Source: Lutibacter sp. (GTDB lineage Bacteria > Bacteroidota > Bacteroidia > Flavobacteriales > Flavobacteriaceae). Taken from it: a stretch of 9,945 bases of DNA. Both the position numbers and the translations under genes were made by a program. Location: NCBI GenBank assembly GCA_030599055.1, contig JAUVOS010000085.1, positions 1 to 9,945 on the forward strand, read 5' to 3'. Below, in pieces: positions 5,135 through 9,945 of the stretch (the first letter of the stretch is position 1; every line of letters starts with the position of its first letter). Below the pieces are notes generated by a model. The model searched no databases and had not been told where the DNA came from. It saw only the letters and a list, made by a program, of their open reading frames with translations.

Positions 5135-8100
5135 CTATTTTTTAAAATACTCCTTGACTTTTTTCTTGTAAAGGCTGCGCAAAGGTAATGCTTCGCGATT
5201 TAATATTTCATTTTGTTGGTAGTATTTCTCTTTAAACTCTAATTGTTTGGGACTTATTTTCGGGTAGGTTTTATAGTTTGTCTTTGATTCGCGCTTGTTT
5301 TCTTTACCTTGTTTTTGTACCGCATCCTTTAGTTTTAGTAATTCATGATCTATACGCAACATTTTATCTAAGACCTGTTTGGTCATTCCTTTTTCTAACA
5401 ATAGACGTTCAAGCTCTTCCATTTGTTTTTTCACCTTGTTTGCTTGCCCTTTTGTGCCATTTCCATTCAAGTCATTTAATTGATTTTCAAGTGCTTGTCG
5501 TAACATCGCTTGCTGTTTGTATATTTCATACAATTCTTGACTATTTTGTTCCCCTTCACCTTGTCCGCCTTGTTGTCCTCCTTTCCCCTCTTTTCCTTCT
5601 TCTCCAGATTTCCCCTTTTCTCCTTTTTTTCCATCTTTTTCACCACCGGGTTTTTCACCCTTTTTCATTCCTTTTTCCATTTTTTCTCCGAGTTCTCCTT
5701 GTTTTTTAATAATGTCTGGTAAGCTAAATCCTTTTCCGCTTCCTTTGCCTTTTCCCATACCCATTCCTTTACCTTTTCCTTGCCCCATTCCCATAGAACT
5801 TTGCATGTTATCGAGCATTAAACTTAGCAGTAAGGCTAAATCGTTTGCCGCAGTCATGACATAATGTTGATCTGAGACAGCTCTAGGAATTTGAAATTCC
5901 TCTAATTTTACCAGTGTTTCATCTAAATAGTAATGTGCATTTGCCAAATACGTGTTGATGTGTTTAGTGAGCTTTGCTTGGCGCATAGACAGCACGTATA
6001 AACTATCATCAATATGCTCAAAAAATGTTTTAAGCTGGTTTTGTTCTTTTAGTTTTTTTGAAAACCCGGGATGATTTTTGTGTAAATTGCTTAAAGCATC
6101 CATCAGATTTTCTTGTTTGTATGAAAATGTGATTAAGTTTTCAATTATTTGACGAAGCATGGCTATGTCTTCTTCTATCATATCTTGGGATGAACCAGCC
6201 ATTTGCATCTGCATGCTTTGCGCCATTTCTTTCATTTTTTTAGCAGCAGATTTTTGTTTTTTACTCGCTTGTTGTTGTGCTTGTTGTTGGAGTTGTTTCG
6301 TAGCTTCTTGTTGCTCTTTTTTTACAGCTTCTTGTTCCGGCTTTTGCGCATCGATTTCCATGGGTTCTTTAAGCGCATCGTTATCCTTTTGCAATTGCTG
6401 CATATCTTCTTGAATCTTTTCAAATTCTTTGTTTAACTTTTTTTGATTTTCTTCGCTATTTTCATCACTTTTGGCTAGTTTTTCTTGTTTTTCGGCCAAT
6501 TCTTCCAATTTTTCTCTTATTTGTTCTGATTTTTGTTCTACATAAAATCGTTTGGTCAACTCCAACAATTGTTCTAAACTCTTTTCTTGTTGTTGGTTAT
6601 TTTTACTCATTTTCTTGATGCGATCCAACAAGTCTTCCTTTTGCAATTTTTCAGCTAATTTTCTCAATTCATCTAGTAATTTATCTTGCTTAGCGATCTC
6701 TTTGGCTTCTTGCAAACGTTTTTGGATATCCTCTTTTTTGTTTTTGAGAAATTCATTTTTTAATTCGGGTTGTTCATCGAGGTTTCTTCGCAACTCTTCC
6801 GTTTGTCGTTCCATCATTTGTTGATACTCCTCTTGTCTTTGTATAAACTTCTCTAATTTTTTTGTATCGTTAAATTCAATATCAGATTTATTTTGTAAAT
6901 CCTTTTTTAATTCCTCTAAATCCAATTGATTTTTTTCTTGTTTTTCTAATGTTTTTTGTAAATCATCTAAGCCTTGTTTCTGCTCTTGTAATATTTTTTC
7001 TTGTTCTTCTGTTTGGGTGTCTTTATGATAGGAATAAACTTTACTTTTTACGGATTTTGGCCCGGAAACCATATCATTGTCAAAAGTTTCGAAATAAAAT
7101 TCATAATCTACGCCATCGATGCTTTCAATTTCTGTTGGAAACACATAATAAAAATCGACTAAGGAGGATTTTTGAATAACGATTGTATGCGTAGATTTCT
7201 GCTCTTTATTCAGTTGATTATAGTAAACAAGTTGTAATTTCGAAATTCCATAATCATCCGTTAAACGCCCTACAAACTGAGCCTTGCCACGAGTAATGCT
7301 GTCAATATCTGTTTTTATATTTATACTGGGATATTCATCTTGAATCACCTCAACGGTAAAAGAAAGATTTTCATAATTCATCAAATGTTTGTTTGAAGCT
7401 TGAATATTGTATGAAAAAGACTTGAAAGCAGATTTTGTAAGGCTAAAAAAATCGGATTTATTTGTATTTTGATTAAAAGCAAAACGCCCATTATTTTGTA
7501 AAAGATGTAAGGAATCAGTTTGTTTTGTAGCGATATTCCAGGTTATTGATGTGCCGGACGGAACAATAATATTTCCTGTATTTTCAATTTTTTCATTCGT
7601 TTTATTAAGATAATTCGGATACTTTAAAAATAAATTAATAGCTCGAATTTTTGGCGTAGGAATAAGATTAATTGTATAGGTTTTTGAATATACATTATTT
7701 CCTTGAAGGTGAAATTTAATGGGTTTAACGACATGTTCAAAGCTGTAGGCAAAACTACCGCCTCCCTCATTTTTTAAAAAATAATATTCGTCATTAAAAA
7801 CTATTTTTGCCTCTTCCGGGATAAGATCACCTTTTGTGCGGATATTCAATTGAATTGATTCTCTTTCTATAACATCTAGGTTTTTATTGGTGATTTCAAA
7901 ACTAAAAGGTGCCGGAGGAATATAGGCTTGTTGATGGTTTACGACCCTTGTATAACTATCACGTAACAATGCTTTTTCTCCAACAAATACGGTAATTATC
8001 CAAATTAAAAGAGGAATTGCTAAATATTTAAGATATTTTTTATTAGTAGAAAATTGAATAGCTCTTTTAAAAGGAATGGGTTGTAAGTTCGCTGCTTTTT

Positions 8101-8506
8101 GATCAATACTAGCGAGAATAAGTTCAGTGCTTTGATTAGACTCACCACTAAAACTAGATTCATGTAACTGTAGCATATTTAACAGCTTATCATCAATTTC
8201 TTTAAAATGAACGCCAATTATCGAAGAAGCTTCCGCAAGGCTAATTCCTTTGGAAAGCCCCATGAGTTTTAGTATTGGAATAAAGATATATTTTACCAAT
8301 AAAGCAATTTCAACGACAATAAAGACCCAAAACAAAAGAGTTCGCGCACTCGGCTTTAACCATAAAAAGTGCTCCACTAACAAGGTAAAAAGAAAATACA
8401 ATAAACCAAAAGCTAAAAAAAGGATACTTCCTTTTATTAGTTCATTGGTATAGTACTTACGGATAAATCCGTGAAGTTTTTGTTGTATTTTGTTGTAGGC
8501 CTGCAC
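5135..8506 (-). CDS. DUF4175-like membrane protein with long coiled coil
   Basis: This 1123-residue protein matches the architecture I know as DUF4175 in flavobacteria, whose function is not established. Residues 1-20 precede two membrane helices at about 26-48 and 56-79, and a third lies at about 160-177. Residues 190-495 look like beta-sandwich domains that should be outside the cytoplasm, with a FVGRLTDDYGISKLQLVYY segment near 411-429. From about 497 to 760 there is a very long Gln/Glu/Lys/Leu coiled coil. A helical region follows (to about 900, with a repeated SMQMQMAG-like stretch near 757-764), then a low-complexity Gly/Lys/Met tract (about 905-930), a Gly/Lys/Glu tract (about 938-988) and a helical, basic C-terminus. 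The start is GTG (8504-8506). No ATG lies upstream before the in-frame stop, and the next internal Met (residue 82) would remove the first two helices. It is followed by the Fic gene after 99 bp with its own promoter-like box. Confidence 0.85.
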   Translation of the reverse strand: MQAYNKIQQKLHGFIRKYYTNELIKGSILFLAFGLLYFLFTLLVEHFLWLKPSARTLLFWVFIVVEIALLVKYIFIPILKLMGLSKGISLAEASSIIGVHFKEIDDKLLNMLQLHESSFSGESNQSTELILASIDQKAANLQPIPFKRAIQFSTNKKYLKYLAIPLLIWIITVFVGEKALLRDSYTRVVNHQQAYIPPAPFSFEITNKNLDVIERESIQLNIRTKGDLIPEEAKIVFNDEYYFLKNEGGGSFAYSFEHVVKPIKFHLQGNNVYSKTYTINLIPTPKIRAINLFLKYPNYLNKTNEKIENTGNIIVPSGTSITWNIATKQTDSLHLLQNNGRFAFNQNTNKSDFFSLTKSAFKSFSYNIQASNKHLMNYENLSFTVEVIQDEYPSINIKTDIDSITRGKAQFVGRLTDDYGISKLQLVYYNQLNKEQKSTHTIVIQKSSLVDFYYVFPTEIESIDGVDYEFYFETFDNDMVSGPKSVKSKVYSYHKDTQTEEQEKILQEQKQGLDDLQKTLEKQEKNQLDLEELKKDLQNKSDIEFNDTKKLEKFIQRQEEYQQMMERQTEELRRNLDEQPELKNEFLKNKKEDIQKRLQEAKEIAKQDKLLDELRKLAEKLQKEDLLDRIKKMSKNNQQQEKSLEQLLELTKRFYVEQKSEQIREKLEELAEKQEKLAKSDENSEENQKKLNKEFEKIQEDMQQLQKDNDALKEPMEIDAQKPEQEAVKKEQQEATKQLQQQAQQQASKKQKSAAKKMKEMAQSMQMQMAGSSQDMIEEDIAMLRQIIENLITFSYKQENLMDALSNLHKNHPGFSKKLKEQNQLKTFFEHIDDSLYVLSMRQAKLTKHINTYLANAHYYLDETLVKLEEFQIPRAVSDQHYVMTAANDLALLLSLMLDNMQSSMGMGQGKGKGMGMGKGKGSGKGFSLPDIIKKQGELGEKMEKGMKKGEKPGGEKDGKKGEKGKSGEEGKEGKGGQQGGQGEGEQNSQELYEIYKQQAMLRQALENQLNDLNGNGTKGQANKVKKQMEELERLLLEKGMTKQVLDKMLRIDHELLKLKDAVQKQGKENKRESKTNYKTYPKISPKQLEFKEKYYQQNEILNREALPLRSLYKKKVKEYFKK

Positions 8507-8827
8507 TTGTTTATTTAATTTGGGTAAAAGTATTAAAGTTTTTATATAAAACCCACTTAATTATTCTACCTTAATTCCGCATAAGTTTTGCCACGAATTC
8601 ACGAATTTAACTCAAAAACTTTGTTTTTGAGAATTAGTGTAATTTATGCAAATTATAAAAGTCGCAAAAACAGTCAGTTACCATTTTTATTCGTGAATTC
8701 GTGGCTAATCTTTATTACTCAATATAAATTCAAGAAATAAATTTACCTTCTTGTCATCACTAAATTAAGTGAATGAATAATGCCTTAATATACTAACAAT
8801 CATTTCACTAATAAAAACCTTGCGGAT
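8507..8827. other. Spacer between T9SS gene and DUF4175-like gene
   Basis: This 321-bp stretch has no supported gene. Its centre is the palindromic element at 8590-8705. Near the T9SS gene there is a weak hairpin, TCACT-AAATTA-AGTGA (8757-8772), without a T-run, so I do not call it a terminator. Before the GTG of the DUF4175-like gene, the minus strand reads TACTTTTA, one base away from the TAnnTTTG promoter box, with no clear -33 partner. A promoter must lie here or further upstream, but I cannot place it confidently. Confidence 0.5.
8590..8705. repeat. 116-bp palindromic element with 17-bp terminal inverted repeats
   Basis: GCCACGAATTCACGAAT (8590-8606) and ATTCGTGAATTCGTGGC (8689-8705) are perfect 17-bp inverted repeats 82 bp apart. 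Each arm contains a doubled 8-mer (CACGAATT twice on the left). Between them is a perfect hairpin, CTCAAAAAC-TTT-GTTTTTGAG (8611-8631), and a decayed third arm, AATTAGTGTAATTTATGC (8632-8649), that resembles the right arm. No transposase or open frame lies inside and I see no clear target-site duplication. It is likely a REP- or MITE-like intergenic repeat, and I recall similar CACGAATTCACGAATT elements in flavobacterial genomes. The hairpins might also help end transcription of the upstream gene. Confidence 0.75.
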
Positions 8828-9945
8828 TTAAGGTTCTACAATAAACTTTTTAGTTGATTTATTAGAATATGAATTTAACTCAATAAAATAAACACCTTTT
8901 TTAAGTCCAGTAATATCAATTTTATGATTTGTAATTCCCTTTTTTAGTAATTCACCCAAAAATGAAAATATTCTATAAGACACTGTGTCATAGCTTTTTA
9001 TATAAATAAATTCTTTTGCAGGATTCGGGTATAACACCACCTCTTTAATCGAAATGTCATTAATATTTATACCGTTGTCATACGAATAATAATATTCTTT
9101 CCCCTCATAATGTCCAGAAGTTCCATCTTCGTTGATATCAATATAATTTTCGGTGATAGGCAGATCCTTATTATCATAGGTTAAAGTGCAGGAAATATCT
9201 CCAATAGTTGGAATTGTATAAGAATATCCTGTATACAAACCATCGTTAAAATAATACTCTTCATCAAAAACATCTACATAAAGCACCCATTCTCCATCTT
9301 GCCAAAAGTAAGAATAGTTAAAAACAGGGTTTCCATCAGTATCATATTCAATAGCAGTCTTGTATTCAGGAATATTCCAATCACTAGTATTTTCATCCCA
9401 TGTTTGTTGGGTATATTCGAACAAACTAGAAGTGTAATAAAAATTATATTTTAAAACATTTATTTCTGTACCGGTGTTAAGATCATCAATTCTTTTTTTT
9501 ACAACCTCTTGCAACTGATTATTTCCATCGTATGTGTTGTAATAAATATATTTATAATCAGGAACAAAACCATTTTGAGTATCCCAAGTATATTTAGTTT
9601 TTTCACTAATATATCCATTTTCATCGGGTAAACCTTCAGTTTTATCTATATAGGTAATGTTAAAATTCTCATCGTAATAATAATGTATTTTACTTATTGT
9701 TTGTGATTCGGGATATTTTAAATCAGAAAGCCCTTCTCGATAAAACAATGGAATCCATTCTTGCGTATTTAAATCATAAATATATTGAGATAAAGATTTT
9801 AAATTAAACATATTATATATTCCGGCAGATTGTAATTCAATGTCATCTATATAAGCACCCAATAAACTACTCCTAACATCCGTAGGAAACTGATTATAAG
9901 GATAATGATCTAAAATTACTTTTGTGCTATCAATAAGACTTTGAT
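8828..9945 (-). CDS. Secreted repeat protein with T9SS type A sorting domain (N-terminus outside the window)
   Basis: The reading frame is open to the right edge: 371 codons are visible (first full codon 9941-9943) and the true start lies beyond it. A TTG at 9860-9862 is not a credible start, because the frame continues upstream as ...FPTDVRSSLLGAYIDD. The last 70 residues (from VVLYPNPAKEF, 302-371) are a type A T9SS C-terminal sorting domain, with the YPNP motif, a central YRIFSFLGELLKKG strand pair and the final GLKKGVYFIEL...KKFIVEP. This signal sends proteins across the outer membrane for surface attachment or release and is cleaved in the process. The preceding part has degenerate repeats of about 50 residues built on W-D-x(5,8)-W/V-P-x-Y-K and Y-D-x-x-G-N. 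These resemble the beta-rich Tyr/Asp repeats common in Bacteroidetes surface proteins. No catalytic domain is visible. The gene ends 321 bp before the DUF4175-like start, so it is likely a separate transcript. Confidence 0.88.
   Translation of the reverse strand, partial: QSLIDSTKVILDHYPYNQFPTDVRSSLLGAYIDDIELQSAGIYNMFNLKSLSQYIYDLNTQEWIPLFYREGLSDLKYPESQTISKIHYYYDENFNITYIDKTEGLPDENGYISEKTKYTWDTQNGFVPDYKYIYYNTYDGNNQLQEVVKKRIDDLNTGTEINVLKYNFYYTSSLFEYTQQTWDENTSDWNIPEYKTAIEYDTDGNPVFNYSYFWQDGEWVLYVDVFDEEYYFNDGLYTGYSYTIPTIGDISCTLTYDNKDLPITENYIDINEDGTSGHYEGKEYYYSYDNGININDISIKEVVLYPNPAKEFIYIKSYDTVSYRIFSFLGELLKKGITNHKIDITGLKKGVYFIELNSYSNKSTKKFIVEP
8831..9040 (-). other. T9SS C-terminal sorting domain (type A)
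   Basis: This is the coding segment for the last 70 residues, from VVLYPNP to the C-terminal FIVEP. The order YPNP, short beta strands, a GLKKGVYFIEL strand and a terminal KKFIVEP matches the type A sorting domain. The segment implies that the genome encodes a full type IX secretion system elsewhere. Confidence 0.88.

Noticed and set aside
5278..5722. Open frames on the plus strand, and one in another minus-strand frame, opposite the DUF4175-like gene (similar ones at 6159-6436 and 6552-6824)
   Set aside because: They are Phe/Leu/Ser- or Lys-rich shadows of the purine-rich coiled-coil and Gly/Lys tracts. They show no domain, no promoter and no conserved motif.
8757..8772. Hairpin TCACT-AAATTA-AGTGA as a terminator for the T9SS gene
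   Set aside because: The stem is only 5 bp and AT-rich, with no T-run on the minus strand after it.
9860..9862. TTG as the start codon of the T9SS-sorted protein
   Set aside because: The frame stays open upstream to the window edge, and no signal peptide follows the TTG although an exported protein requires one. The gene is partial at the right edge.

Overview
The window looks like an AT-rich chromosomal segment of a member of the Bacteroidetes, most likely a flavobacterium. The evidence is a protein with a type IX secretion (T9SS) C-terminal sorting domain, a DUF4175-type membrane/coiled-coil protein, a YbeY variant with Asp at the third metal-ligand position, a candidate TAnnTTTG promoter box, and AT-rich spacers with degenerate palindromes. 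All six genes lie on the minus strand, so they are transcribed from high to low coordinates.

In transcription order: (1) the C-terminal part of a secreted T9SS cargo protein with degenerate Trp/Tyr-Asp repeats, running off the right edge (8828-9945). (2) A 321-bp spacer with a 116-bp element bounded by perfect 17-bp inverted repeats (8590-8705). (3) A 1123-residue DUF4175-like membrane protein with a long Gln/Glu/Lys coiled coil and a Gly/Lys/Met tract, starting at GTG (5135-8506). (4) A 99-bp spacer with a candidate promoter and operator-like repeats. (5) A class II Fic-domain protein with a C-terminal helix-turn-helix-like tail (4163-5035). (6) ybeY (3710-4123). (7) A 473-residue exported protein of unknown function (2286-3707). 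(8) mnmG/gidA (385-2262). (9) A 384-bp gene-free stretch with degenerate repeats and small palindromes.

ybeY, the unknown gene and mnmG are tightly packed (gaps of 2 and 23 bp) and probably co-transcribed. Two serve RNA functions: YbeY in rRNA maturation and quality control, MnmG in tRNA wobble-uridine modification. The Fic gene seems to have its own promoter just before its ATG and may be self-regulated.

The most notable non-coding signal is a pair of identical perfect palindromes, GTTCCACGTGGAAC, one on each side of mnmG. Both fit the chromosomal parS (ParB-binding) consensus half-site GTTNCAC, which suggests a centromere-like and perhaps origin-proximal locus. No complete new multi-gene system (no CRISPR, phage, IS or defence island) is visible. 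The unknown exported protein, the Fic operator region and the parS-like pair deserve the closest look.
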